From: UKL13-2 sp043756275 | GTDB taxonomy: Bacteria; Pseudomonadota; Gammaproteobacteria; Burkholderiales; Usitatibacteraceae | DNA length: 64,000 bases | Direction: 5' to 3' | Assembly: GCA_043756275.1 (NCBI GenBank) | Contig: JAYURJ010000227.1 | Span: 1 to 64,000, forward strand | Shown: piece by piece, positions 36,625 to 46,067 of the stretch | Layout of the letters: every line of letters begins with the position of its first letter | How positions within the stretch are numbered: position 1 is the first letter of the stretch | Translations under genes and position numbers: made by a program | The notes under the pieces: generated by a model | Databases searched by the model: none | Told to the model about the DNA's origin: nothing | The model's input: the letters and a program-made list of their open reading frames with translations, nothing else

Positions 36625-39600
36625 CTAGTACGGCTGCCGCACTATGGGTTTGGTTTGGGTGATGCCTGCGAACGGCCCGGCATTAAAGGTGTAGGTCATG
36701 GTCGCGTTATTGGCATCGCTAAAATTGAGTGTGAGTGTTCCAGTCTTGCCGTCTGGAGGAACCACCTTCAGTTGACTCGGGTCGTAGGCAACACCAAGCC
36801 AAGCCGAGCTGGTAGTGCTAAAGAAATTTCCGGTATAGGTATTGCCACTCCAGATGCCGTCGGTCATCACATACCAGGTTGCCTTACCGTCAGGGCCGTA
36901 GGTGTACCACGCGCCAAACAGGATGCCCGCCTGCTGGGTAATGCTGATTCCCCAGCCATTCTGCGCGGTGCCGCCCCACCACATGTCGCCAACGGTAATG
37001 GGTGAAGTGCCGCGACCAAACACCTGCCGCTGGATCGATTTTTGGCCGGATACGCCGTTGATTACGTATTGCAGCAACGCCGTCGAGTTGCTGGTGAAGT
37101 TGATGCTGATATTGCCGACCGCCGCACCGACCTGAAACTGCGCGGCGTTGTAATTGTTCAATGGCGCCGATGCGGGCTGGTAGATCGGCCCTGAGTAGGT
37201 GGTGAAGTCGCTGTTCCACATGCCGCCAGGCAGCACGTACCAAATCGGTTTGCCGGCGTTGTCGTAAACGTAGATGGCGTTCAACTGGATCTGGCCGTGC
37301 TGCTGAATCGACATGCCCCAGCCGTTTTCGGCAGTGCCCGCCCACCACATATCTGAATAATTGGCCGGACCCGCACCGGCAACGGTGGTACGAAACATGC
37401 CGCGGCCATAGGTCACCGCGACCAGCGTGGTCTGGTCGTACCAGAACAGCTCACGCACCCGCACGCTGGCGGGCCCATCGTTACTGGTGCTCCAGGTCTG
37501 CCCGCCGTTTTCACTGGTGTATACGCCATTCGCAGCGGCGACGTAGAGCCAGTTTGTCTGGGTGGGGTGACGCTTGATATCGTGCAGCGAAACATTCGGT
37601 AAATTGCCGTGAATATTCTGCCAGGTCGCGCCACCATCATTGGTTTGCCAGAGTCGCCCCGAGGTGAAGCCCGTGTAGGTGACCCAGGCCCGATTGGGGT
37701 TGTCAGGGTCAATCGTGAGCCGCGACACGGTGCCACTGGGCAGGATGCCGCTGCCAACCTGTACCCAGGTTGGAGTCGCCGACAGGCCATCGGTGGTTTT
37801 CCATATCTGACCCGGCGAGTTGTGGCCCACCCAGATGACGTTTGAATCGCGTTCGTACACTGCGATGGCGTTGATGTAGTAGGTGCTGATGCCATTGATG
37901 GTGATGGGCGCCTTGATTGCGTTCCAGGCCGGCACTGGCGCGCGCACGTTGGTGGACAGCCAGAGGGAATTCGCGCCGACCAGCATGCGGTCGCGGTTGT
38001 TTGGGTCCACGATAAATGGCGCAATAAAATTGGCCCTGGCAGTTTCTGCGTTGGTTGCACCGCAATATGCGATATTGCTGTCCTTCAACGCCTCCGTAAT
38101 GCCGTTGCAAATAAATTGACGGCTCGCCTGCCCCACCTTGCGGTGCACTGACGCGTAAACGTATTCGCCGTAAATGGTGGTGTCGTCGATCGGGTCAACG
38201 GCGGCAAACCCGCCATCACCGCCGGCAGTGCGCTCCCAATTAGTGCCGACCGAATACGCCAACGACCCGTTGTCCTGCGTGCCACCGATAATCTTGCCCC
38301 CGGCTGAGCGTTTACCCGCGCCGCCATAGAACTGGGTCACACCCAGATTGTTATTGAGGTTCTGCCAACTGGAGTTGCTATTAGCGCTTGCCGCGAACAC
38401 ATTCGTTGAACGGTAGAGGCCGCCGTCGTTGCCAAAATACACCACCGGGTTGGACGCGCTGTAGTTTGGCGCGTGCACAATAATGTGGTGATCGGCATGC
38501 GGTTGCGCCCCCCCCGGAAAAGCTTGGGACCAGGTGCTGATACGCTCAAAGGTAATGCCGCCATCGACGGATTGGTGGAGGTCCAATCCGCCGACGATCA
38601 AGTGTCTGTCATCTATCGGCGAGACCCACAGGGCATTGTCGTAATCGCCTTGCTCGCTTAAATGTTTGGGTTCGGCAAGCAGTGTCCAATTCGCGCCACC
38701 ATCGACCGACTTCCAAACCTGCCCGCGCACGTTGGTGGCACTGGATTCGGCATTGTTATCTACCGATGCATAGACCGTTCCGGGCGCGCTCCTTGCGTAA
38801 TCGAGTTCGATCCGTGCAGATCTCGGCGATCCGCGACCGACGGGTGTCGATACAAGCTGCGCGCTTTGTGTCCAGTTGACGCCAGCATTGTTGGAATAAT
38901 AAACATAGCCATCATCGGATCCAACGATGGCATTGTCTGGATTATTGGGATCGAATTTGACATCGAGCCCCTGAAACTCAGCGACCTTGGACCAGGAAAT
39001 ACCGCCGTTCGTTGAGCGATAGACCTTGCCATTGGCGGTCGTGCCACCGCTTCCCGTGCCCGTGGTCGTTCCCGCAAGTACGATTTGCGGGTTGGCTGGG
39101 CTGACGGCGATTCGATTGACAAACCACCAATCCAGACCAGATGGATTGATGCTGGTATCGGTCGATGTGGAGTTCAGATGTGTCCACGTGATGCCGTTAT
39201 CGATACTTTTGAATACACCAACGCCTTGATAGGCGGTGAATCCCTCGCCGGTTCCGGCGTAAATCGTATTCGGGTTGACAGGGTCAACAGCCATCGTACC
39301 GATGACGATGTTGCCCAGAAAATCTGCCACTGCTGAAAATGATTGACCACCATTGGTCGAGAGCCAGATGCCGCCGGTGGAAGCGCCCACCATTATCCGG
39401 TTGGGGTCTCGGGGGTCAATCAGTACCGCGCGAAGTCGGCCACCAATATTGCCCGGGCCGAGAAAAGACCACCCACCCGCCGAAATTCCTGCCGCCAGAT
39501 TTCGCGCCTGTTCGCCTACACCACTTCCGATTCGGGTGGCTACCAACGCTTTTCTCGCCGACTCAGCGCGCAGGATGTCAGTGGAGGTCGGCATCCGCCC

Positions 39601-39984
39601 GAATTCGTCCATATCCCAAGTTCGCACCCACTCTCTGGCCGGGGACCGGAACGTCGCGCGATCCGGATTGCGAAACGTTTTGCGATACGCCGCCATGATT
39701 TTATTGCGCGCTTCATGGGGAAGCGCGCAGGCACCCTCGTTATCTACTTTTGCCTGCACGCGCAATTGGCGAAGTGCCAATTCGGCGATGTCGAGTCTGG
39801 CGGCGGCATCGCGATCAGAGAGTGCGTTGAGTCCTGCGCACCGCCCCGCATTTGTGGGCGTGGATTCAGCACTGATAGCACTAAGCTGGTTAGGCGGGGC
39901 CGCCACTCCAGCACAGCCAGCAATCACGATAACGACGAGCAAGCTGGAAACACCAGTGGCGATGCGCTTATGTAAGCAATTCAT
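36625..39984 (-). CDS. Large BNR/Asp-box beta-propeller lipoprotein with two C-terminal repeats
   Basis: An 1119-residue exported protein with lipobox IAGC (about residue 24). Residues about 165-870 hold many Asp-box (BNR) motifs of S-x-D-x-G-x-T-W type, for example KSIDNGITW, RSTNGGISW, YSNNAGVNW, KSVDGGANW, QTNDGGATW and SENGGQTW. These mark one or two Vps10/sialidase-like beta-propellers. The last 244 residues are two tandem modules starting near 876 and 997, each opening DMWW-x-GTA-x-NGWG and continuing with a WYV strand. No sialidase catalytic residues are evident, so a binding or adhesive surface role is more likely. The HIT gene follows after one base. Confidence 0.85.
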   Translation of the reverse strand: MNCLHKRIATGVSSLLVVIVIAGCAGVAAPPNQLSAISAESTPTNAGRCAGLNALSDRDAAARLDIAELALRQLRVQAKVDNEGACALPHEARNKIMAAYRKTFRNPDRATFRSPAREWVRTWDMDEFGRMPTSTDILRAESARKALVATRIGSGVGEQARNLAAGISAGGWSFLGPGNIGGRLRAVLIDPRDPNRIMVGASTGGIWLSTNGGQSFSAVADFLGNIVIGTMAVDPVNPNTIYAGTGEGFTAYQGVGVFKSIDNGITWTHLNSTSTDTSINPSGLDWWFVNRIAVSPANPQIVLAGTTTGTGSGGTTANGKVYRSTNGGISWSKVAEFQGLDVKFDPNNPDNAIVGSDDGYVYYSNNAGVNWTQSAQLVSTPVGRGSPRSARIELDYARSAPGTVYASVDNNAESSATNVRGQVWKSVDGGANWTLLAEPKHLSEQGDYDNALWVSPIDDRHLIVGGLDLHQSVDGGITFERISTWSQAFPGGAQPHADHHIIVHAPNYSASNPVVYFGNDGGLYRSTNVFAASANSNSSWQNLNNNLGVTQFYGGAGKRSAGGKIIGGTQDNGSLAYSVGTNWERTAGGDGGFAAVDPIDDTTIYGEYVYASVHRKVGQASRQFICNGITEALKDSNIAYCGATNAETARANFIAPFIVDPNNRDRMLVGANSLWLSTNVRAPVPAWNAIKAPITINGISTYYINAIAVYERDSNVIWVGHNSPGQIWKTTDGLSATPTWVQVGSGILPSGTVSRLTIDPDNPNRAWVTYTGFTSGRLWQTNDGGATWQNIHGNLPNVSLHDIKRHPTQTNWLYVAAANGVYTSENGGQTWSTSNDGPASVRVRELFWYDQTTLVAVTYGRGMFRTTVAGAGPANYSDMWWAGTAENGWGMSIQQHGQIQLNAIYVYDNAGKPIWYVLPGGMWNSDFTTYSGPIYQPASAPLNNYNAAQFQVGAAVGNISINFTSNSTALLQYVINGVSGQKSIQRQVFGRGTSPITVGDMWWGGTAQNGWGISITQQAGILFGAWYTYGPDGKATWYVMTDGIWSGNTYTGNFFSTTSSAWLGVAYDPSQLKVVPPDGKTGTLTLNFSDANNATMTYTFNAGPFAGITQTKPIVRQPY

Positions 39985-40108
39985 AAGATTCTCTTTGCAA
40001 TCGATACAAAATTTTACTCTCTACCAACGGAACCGGTGCGGCGTGCGCGATGGATTTTGTGCACGACATGAGTAGATACGAACGAACGCCGCAGCTGGAT
40101 GAAATGAA

Positions 40109-43100
40109 CTACAAAAGCACGCGTTCAATACCGCCGTTGTTGGCGTTGGCAACGTATTGCCTCATCCAGTCCGCCCCGAGCACGTGCGTGGCGATTTCGA
40201 CCACGATGTAGTCGGCCGTTGTGCCGCTGTCGTTGTCAAAGCGCGATAATCCCTGCAAACACGACGGACAAGAAGTGAGTATTTTCACGTCGCCTTTGAA
40301 ACCATCCGTGCGCAATGTGTCTGCACCTTTGCGCATTTCTTCTTCCTTGCGGTAACGCACTTGCGTGGAAATATCGGCGCGCGTCGCAGCAAGCGTGCCG
40401 GATTCACCGCAACAACGTTCGTTCTGCATCACTGTAGCCCCCATCAATTCATTCACCACCTTCAGCGGCTGGTAGGTTTTCATCGGCGAGTGGCAGGGAT
40501 CGTGATACATGTAGCGCGTGCCAGTAACGCCTTCCAGCTTCATGCCTTTTTCCATCAGGTATTCATGAATGTCGAGCAATCGGCAGCCCGGAAATATTTT
40601 TTCAAATTCATATTTTTGCAATTGATCCATGCAGGTGCCGCAAGAAACAATCACAGTTTTAATATCGAGATAGTTCAGCGTATTGGCAACGCGATGAAAT
40701 AACACGCGGTTGTCGGTAATGATTTCCTGGCCTTTGTCGGCGTTTCCCGATGCCGTCTGCGGATAGCCACAACAGAGATATCCGGGCGGCAATACCGTTT
40801 GCACACCGACGTGATAAAGCATCGCTTGCGTCGCCAGCCCCACCTGGCCAAACAGCCGTTCAGATCCACAACCTGGGAAATAGAACACGGCTTCGGCGTC
40901 CACGCCCGCCTTTTGCGCATCACGGATGATCGGTATGACTTTGTTGTCTTCAATATCGAGCAAAGCGCGAGCGGTTTTTTTCGGCAACCCTCCCGGCATT
41001 GGCTTGTTGATGAAATGGATGATCTGCGCCTTGATTAAGGGCTTACCAACGGTGGCGGGCGGACGTTTGGTCTGCATTTGCGGCAGCAGGAATTTCTTTG
41101 CAAGCGAATGCGCAACACGCTGAACTTTGTAGCCCCAGTCGATCATCAGGGTCTTGACGATCTTGATCGTGGTGGGGTCGGTGGCGTTGAGGTAGAACAT
41201 CGCGGCCGCCGTGCCGGGATTGAATTTCTTTTTACCTTCCTTGCGCAACAGATTTCGCATCGCCACCGAGACATTGCCAAAATCAATATCCACCGGACAC
41301 GGGCTTTCGCATTTATGGCAAACCGTGCAGTGGTCTGCCACATCGGAGAATTCATCAAAGTGACGCAACGAAACACCGCGCCGCGTTTGTTCTTCATAGA
41401 GAAAGGCTTCGATCAGCAACGAAGTGGCGAGGATTTTATTGCGCGGGCTGTAGAGCAGGTTGGCGCGCGGAACATGCGTGGCGCATACCGGTTTACATTT
41501 GCCACAACGCAAACAATCCTTGATGGAATCGGCAATCGCGCCGATATCAGACTGCTCAAGAATCAATGATTCCGCACCGAGCAAACCAAAGCTGGGCGTG
41601 TAGGCACGCCCCATATCGCCACCCGGCAACAACTTGCCGGCGTTGAATCGACCCTCAGGGTCAACGCGCTGCTTGTAGTCGATGAACGGCTGCTTTTCTT
41701 CCGTGGTCAGGAATTCAAATTTTGTAATGCCAATGCCGTGTTCACCCGATATGACACCATTCAGTTTCCGCGCAAACGCCATGATGCGGGCCACCGCAGC
41801 GTTGGCTTCTTGCAGCATCGCATAGTCATCAGAATTGACCGGGATATTGGTGTGCACATTGCCGTCCCCGGCATGCATGTGCAGCGCTACAAATACGCGG
41901 CTGTGCAATATTTGCTTATGAATCGCATCGAGTTTTTCTTGCAGCTTGACGAACACGCGGCCCGAAAATATCTCGTGCAGGTGCTGACGAATTTCGAGTT
42001 TCCATGAGGTGCGAATCTGGTGGGTTTGCAGCAAATCAAATAGGGTCAATCCTGGATTTGCTTCAGGCACGAGCGTAATGGCGGCTTCTACATCGACCGC
42101 GCGAAGTGCAGATTGAATCGCGGCAAGCGGCTGATCCAGATTATCGAGGTAGCACTGCCATCGTGCGCCGACTGCGCGTAGCAAATCCAGCGCATCCTGG
42201 CGTTTTGAGCCGATCAATTCATCCTGCGAGATTTTTTCGTCGCCCTCGTCCAGCGGCAATCGTCCCTGCATGAAGGTAATCAACGCCTCAACCAACCGCA
42301 GTTTGTTCTTGAGCGAAAGCTCAATGTTGATGTGCTCGATACCGTCGGAATAGTCGCCGAGGCGGTCGAGCGGGATGACCACGTCCTCGTTGATTTTGAA
42401 GGCGTTGGTGTGTTTGGCGATGGCCGCAGTGCGGGCACGATCCAGCCAGAATTTTTTGCGTGCGTCTGGTGTCACCGCGATAAAACCCTCGCCGTGACGC
42501 GCATTGGCGAGCCTTACCACTGCGCTGGCCGCTTCCATTACGGCGTTTTCGTTGTCCGACACAATGTCGCCGATCAGCACCATTTTCGGTCGCTGATTGC
42601 GGCGCGATTTGGTCGCGTAACCCACCGCCTTCAGATAACGTTCGTCGAGGTGCTCAAGGCCGGCAAGGACGGCGTGTTCATGGCCATCCAGAAAATCCTT
42701 GATTTCGACAATCGTCGGCACTGCTTCTTTGACCTGCCCAAAGAATTCCAGACACACCGTACGAATATGTTTGGGCATGCGGTGCAGCACAAAGCGCGCT
42801 GACGTAATGATGCCGTCGCAGCCTTCTTTTTGAATGCCAGGAAGTCCGGCGAGAAATTTATCGGTGACATCTTTCCCCAAACCGGTTTTGCGAAACGCTG
42901 CGCCGGGGATCTCAAGCGTTTCTTCAGTTTTGAGTTTTTTACCGGTTTCATCGAACGTGCGAATGCGAAACTTCGCCACGTCCACATCGTGAATCTTGCC
43001 CATGTTGTGTTCGAGGCGCTCGACCTCCATCCATTCGGCCTTCGGCGTGACCATCTTCCAGGAGGCGAGATTGTCCAGCGCGGTGCCCCATAACACCGCT

Positions 43101-44104
43101 TTCTTGCCGCCTGCGTTCATGGCCACATTGCCGCCAATACAGCTCGCATCCGCACTCGTCGGGTCGCAGGCCCATACCAGCCCTGACAACTCTGCGGCTT
43201 CCATCGCGCGCTTGGTCACGACGCCAGCTTCGCAGTGAATAGTGGCGACGGGCTCGGTCATGCCCGGCAACGTGATCCGTTCCACACCACCAAGCGCGTC
43301 GAGTTTTTCGGTGTTGATGACTGCCGAGCGTTTGGTGAGCGGAATAGCGCCACCGGTGTAGCCAGTGCCACCGCCGCGCGGAATGATGGTGAGGCCCAGC
43401 TCGATCAAGGCTTTGACGAGTGGCGCGATTTCGTCTTCGCTATCCGGATGCAACACCACGAACGGGTATTCGACGCGCCAGTCGGTGGCATCGGTGACAT
43501 GTGAAACTCGCGCAAGGCCGTCGAAAGCAATATTGTCTTTGCGCGTTACTTTGAGCAAACGTTTCTCGACTTTTTTGCGGAAGTCCCACGTGTCCGCAAA
43601 ATCTTTCTCGAAAGCGTTTACCGCCCTGTAGGCACGTTTTAACAGCTCGATCACTTTATTGGAGCGGGACTCCAGTTCCGCATCAAGCAACGCGTCGCTT
43701 TTGTCCTGATCAAGTTGCCGACGCTTCTCGATTTCGCCGAGTCGATGGCGCATCGCGGCCGCAAGCGCGTAGCGGCGCTTGGGATTGTCGAGCATGTCCT
43801 CCTGCAAATAAGGATTGCGCTCGACCACCCAGATGTCACCCAGCACTTCGTAGAGCATGCGGGCACTGCGCCCAGTTTTTCGTTCGCCGCGCAGCTCAAG
43901 CAAAATATCCCATGCATCCCGTCCGAGCAAGCGCATGACGATTTCACGGTCGGAAAACGAGGTGTAGTTATAGGGAATCTCGCGCAATCGCACACCGTCG
44001 GCATCGGCAGGCTCATCGGTCCTGGCGTCGGACGCAAATGGCAATACCGCGCCATTTTTTCTAGCGGATTTGGCAATCGGTGGATAGGCGGGGTTGGCGG
44101 CCAT
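40109..44104 (-). CDS. FAD-linked oxidase / Fe-S / CCG-domain fusion (DUF3683 type, D-lactate/glycolate dehydrogenase-like)
   Basis: A 1331-residue fusion. An N-terminal DUF3683-like segment (about 1-190) precedes an FAD-binding PCMH domain with IIPRGGGTGYTGGA and the GGNVAMNAGGKKA loop. A FAD-oxidase C-domain (about 540-850) with HMHAGDGNVHTN and HGIGITKFEF follows. Next are two 4Fe-4S motifs (CLRCGKCKPVC and CTVCHKCESPC). Last are two CCG domains (FPGCGSERLFG, CCGYPQTASGNADKG; HDPCHSP, CCGESGTLA). It resembles GlcD+GlcF or YdiJ in one chain and should oxidise a 2-hydroxyacid and pass electrons to quinone. The substrate is unknown. It is divergent from hemC across 213 bp. Confidence 0.92.
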   Translation of the reverse strand: MAANPAYPPIAKSARKNGAVLPFASDARTDEPADADGVRLREIPYNYTSFSDREIVMRLLGRDAWDILLELRGERKTGRSARMLYEVLGDIWVVERNPYLQEDMLDNPKRRYALAAAMRHRLGEIEKRRQLDQDKSDALLDAELESRSNKVIELLKRAYRAVNAFEKDFADTWDFRKKVEKRLLKVTRKDNIAFDGLARVSHVTDATDWRVEYPFVVLHPDSEDEIAPLVKALIELGLTIIPRGGGTGYTGGAIPLTKRSAVINTEKLDALGGVERITLPGMTEPVATIHCEAGVVTKRAMEAAELSGLVWACDPTSADASCIGGNVAMNAGGKKAVLWGTALDNLASWKMVTPKAEWMEVERLEHNMGKIHDVDVAKFRIRTFDETGKKLKTEETLEIPGAAFRKTGLGKDVTDKFLAGLPGIQKEGCDGIITSARFVLHRMPKHIRTVCLEFFGQVKEAVPTIVEIKDFLDGHEHAVLAGLEHLDERYLKAVGYATKSRRNQRPKMVLIGDIVSDNENAVMEAASAVVRLANARHGEGFIAVTPDARKKFWLDRARTAAIAKHTNAFKINEDVVIPLDRLGDYSDGIEHINIELSLKNKLRLVEALITFMQGRLPLDEGDEKISQDELIGSKRQDALDLLRAVGARWQCYLDNLDQPLAAIQSALRAVDVEAAITLVPEANPGLTLFDLLQTHQIRTSWKLEIRQHLHEIFSGRVFVKLQEKLDAIHKQILHSRVFVALHMHAGDGNVHTNIPVNSDDYAMLQEANAAVARIMAFARKLNGVISGEHGIGITKFEFLTTEEKQPFIDYKQRVDPEGRFNAGKLLPGGDMGRAYTPSFGLLGAESLILEQSDIGAIADSIKDCLRCGKCKPVCATHVPRANLLYSPRNKILATSLLIEAFLYEEQTRRGVSLRHFDEFSDVADHCTVCHKCESPCPVDIDFGNVSVAMRNLLRKEGKKKFNPGTAAAMFYLNATDPTTIKIVKTLMIDWGYKVQRVAHSLAKKFLLPQMQTKRPPATVGKPLIKAQIIHFINKPMPGGLPKKTARALLDIEDNKVIPIIRDAQKAGVDAEAVFYFPGCGSERLFGQVGLATQAMLYHVGVQTVLPPGYLCCGYPQTASGNADKGQEIITDNRVLFHRVANTLNYLDIKTVIVSCGTCMDQLQKYEFEKIFPGCRLLDIHEYLMEKGMKLEGVTGTRYMYHDPCHSPMKTYQPLKVVNELMGATVMQNERCCGESGTLAATRADISTQVRYRKEEEMRKGADTLRTDGFKGDVKILTSCPSCLQGLSRFDNDSGTTADYIVVEIATHVLGADWMRQYVANANNGGIERVLL

Positions 44105-44175
44105 GGGGGTATCGGATTCGATGCAAAGTGAATGAATTTATAGGGCAACTTCATTCTACCGCAGTGCAGCAAAAA

Positions 44176-44189
44176 TTGACTTACATCAA
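44176..44189. promoter_or_regulatory. Candidate FNR/Anr box between the oxidoreductase and hemC
   Basis: TTGAC-TTAC-ATCAA matches the FNR/Anr consensus TTGAT-N4-ATCAA at 9 of 10 conserved positions. It lies between the divergent oxidoreductase and hemC genes. On the minus strand a TAGAAT -10-like box (44153-44158) places the site about 36 bp upstream of a possible start, close to but not exactly the class II spacing of 41.5. Confidence 0.45.
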
Positions 44190-44317
44190 TCGGGGTTATA
44201 GATGCAGCCAAATCCGGCGGCAGCTCCCAAAGCATGGCATGTGGGCCGCAAACAACGGTTGGCACTAGGCTGCGTGATAAAATTTTAAGCTGCTTATTAT
44301 TTCGGCCCTTGCGTGCC

Positions 44318-45268
44318 ATGCCCCAGACCCCAGACCTGATCAGAATTGCCTCTCGCGAGAGCCGTCTTGCGATGGTTCAAAGCGAATGGACAGCCGCAAA
44401 ATTGCGCTCGCTCTACCCCGGCGCGCGGGTCGAGATCATCGGCATGACCACCAGAGGCGACCAAATCCTCGATAAGCCCTTAGCCCAAATTGGCGGAAAG
44501 GGGTTGTTCATCAAAGAGCTTGAAACCGCCCTCGAAGAAGGCCGTGCAGATATCGCTGTGCATTCGATGAAAGACGTGCCGATGACGCTGCCGCCGGGGT
44601 TTTCGGCCATCATCGTCGGTGATCGCGAGGACGTGCGCGATGCGTTTGTGTCGAACCGGTTTGCGAGCATCGAGTCGTTGCCGCAGGGCGCGGTCGTCGG
44701 CACCTCGAGTCTGCGGCGTGAAAGCCAATTGCGCTACGCGCGGCCGGACCTGAAAATTGAAGCATTGCGTGGCAACGTCAATACCCGGCTCGCCAAGCTG
44801 GATGCCGACAATTTTGATGCCATTATTCTTGCCGCAGCGGGCTTAAAGCGATTGGGTTTCGCAGATCGCATCCGGGACAGTCTGCCGCCCGCCAATTACC
44901 TGCCAGCCATCGCACAGGGTGCGCTTGGCATCGAGTATCAAACAGCGCGAACCGACATTGCCACCTGGCTGTCTGCATTTGCAAACGAAACTACCACTGC
45001 GCTCGTCAACGCAGAGCGTGCCTTCGGACGCGCCCTGACCGCGAGCTGTGATGTGCCGCTGGGCGCACATGCCACGCTGGTTGATGGCGGCATTTCAATC
45101 GATGGCTTCGTGGCGATGCCGGACGGCAGCCATATGATCCGTCGTGTCATGACCGGGCCACTCGCGAGTGCAGAATCGCTAGGCAGCGCGTTAGCGCTAG
45201 CGCTTATTGAAGAAGGTGCCAGAGATATTTTGGCAACACTGTCCCGACACAGCCGAAATGCAGACTGA
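44318..45268 (+). CDS. hemC: Porphobilinogen deaminase (hydroxymethylbilane synthase)
   Basis: A 316-residue enzyme that links four porphobilinogens into hydroxymethylbilane. The ATG at 44318 gives MPQTPDLIRIASRESRLAM, the standard N-terminus. Active-site blocks are GGKGLFIKELETAL, DIAVHSMKDVP, GTSSLRRESQL and GNVNTRLAKLD. The dipyrromethane-cofactor cysteine is in LTASCDVPLGAHA. hemD begins inside its last codons, so the two are translationally coupled. The upstream gap with the putative FNR box also serves the divergent oxidoreductase. Confidence 0.97.
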   Translation: MPQTPDLIRIASRESRLAMVQSEWTAAKLRSLYPGARVEIIGMTTRGDQILDKPLAQIGGKGLFIKELETALEEGRADIAVHSMKDVPMTLPPGFSAIIVGDREDVRDAFVSNRFASIESLPQGAVVGTSSLRRESQLRYARPDLKIEALRGNVNTRLAKLDADNFDAIILAAAGLKRLGFADRIRDSLPPANYLPAIAQGALGIEYQTARTDIATWLSAFANETTTALVNAERAFGRALTASCDVPLGAHATLVDGGISIDGFVAMPDGSHMIRRVMTGPLASAESLGSALALALIEEGARDILATLSRHSRNAD

Positions 45269-46064
45269 GCACTCATTGCAGGGGCTGACATTAGTCGTTA
45301 CACGCCCTCGCGCCCAAGCCGCCCGTACCGCAAGCATCTTGCGAAATGCGGGCGCCGACATCATCGAATTTCCGGTTCTCGATATCGCACCGATTGAGGC
45401 ATCGCTCGCACCGCACGACCTGGCAAGTGCATCCGGCGTTATCTTTGTGAGTGCCAACGCGGTGGCATATGGCGTGCCGGTGCTTCGACATGCTGGTGAC
45501 ATCGCACCTGATATTCAAATATTTGCCATCGGACGCGCCACGGCGACAGCGCTGATGGATAGAGGCGTACAGAATGTTGTGTCACCGCAACAAAGCATCG
45601 ACAGCGAAGGCCTATTAGCGCTCCCGCAATTGCGCACGGTGGAGGGGCGACATATTATCCTTGTGAAAGGGCAGAGTGAACTTGGGGGGCGTACCCTGCT
45701 GGAGCAAACATTGACCGCGCGTGGTGCCCGCGTGACGGTGCTTGAGTGTTATCGTCGGGCACCGATTATGCCGTCGCTGGCTGCGCGGGAATCGTTACAA
45801 GATGCGCTTATGTCCGACCGCGTGCATGGCTGCTTTGCCCTGAGTGTTGAAACACTGGATAGTCTGATGAATATTTTTGCAATCATGCACGTTTCACCGC
45901 AAACACGGATGGGGATGGTATTGCTGGTGTCACATTCACGCGTCGCGGATGCCGCACGGGCGCGCGGTTTCGACAAAATTGCCAAAGTGCCGTTGGCCGA
46001 GGAAGCATTAACGGCAACACTGGCGACATTAAAGCCGCGATTGCTTAATCCCCTTACCTTTTAA
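45258..46064 (+). CDS. hemD: Uroporphyrinogen-III synthase
   Basis: A 268-residue enzyme that cyclises hydroxymethylbilane with D-ring inversion. HemD is poorly conserved; recognised parts are LVVTRPRAQAARTASILRNA at the N-terminus, VIFVSANAVAYGV, AIGRATATAL and ILVKGQSELGGRTLLEQTL. The ATG at 45258 overlaps the hemC stop by 11 bp. An upstream in-frame TTG lies within hemC and is ignored. Position between hemC and hemX confirms the call. The hemX start follows 3 bp after its stop. Confidence 0.93.
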   Translation: MQTEHSLQGLTLVVTRPRAQAARTASILRNAGADIIEFPVLDIAPIEASLAPHDLASASGVIFVSANAVAYGVPVLRHAGDIAPDIQIFAIGRATATALMDRGVQNVVSPQQSIDSEGLLALPQLRTVEGRHIILVKGQSELGGRTLLEQTLTARGARVTVLECYRRAPIMPSLAARESLQDALMSDRVHGCFALSVETLDSLMNIFAIMHVSPQTRMGMVLLVSHSRVADAARARGFDKIAKVPLAEEALTATLATLKPRLLNPLTF

Positions 46065-46067
46065 GTC

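Noticed and set aside
44215..44280. Possible extra copy of the dispersed palindrome upstream of hemC
   Set aside because: Only a weak resemblance (GGTTGGCACTAGGCTGCG) with no pairing arm, so it was not counted.
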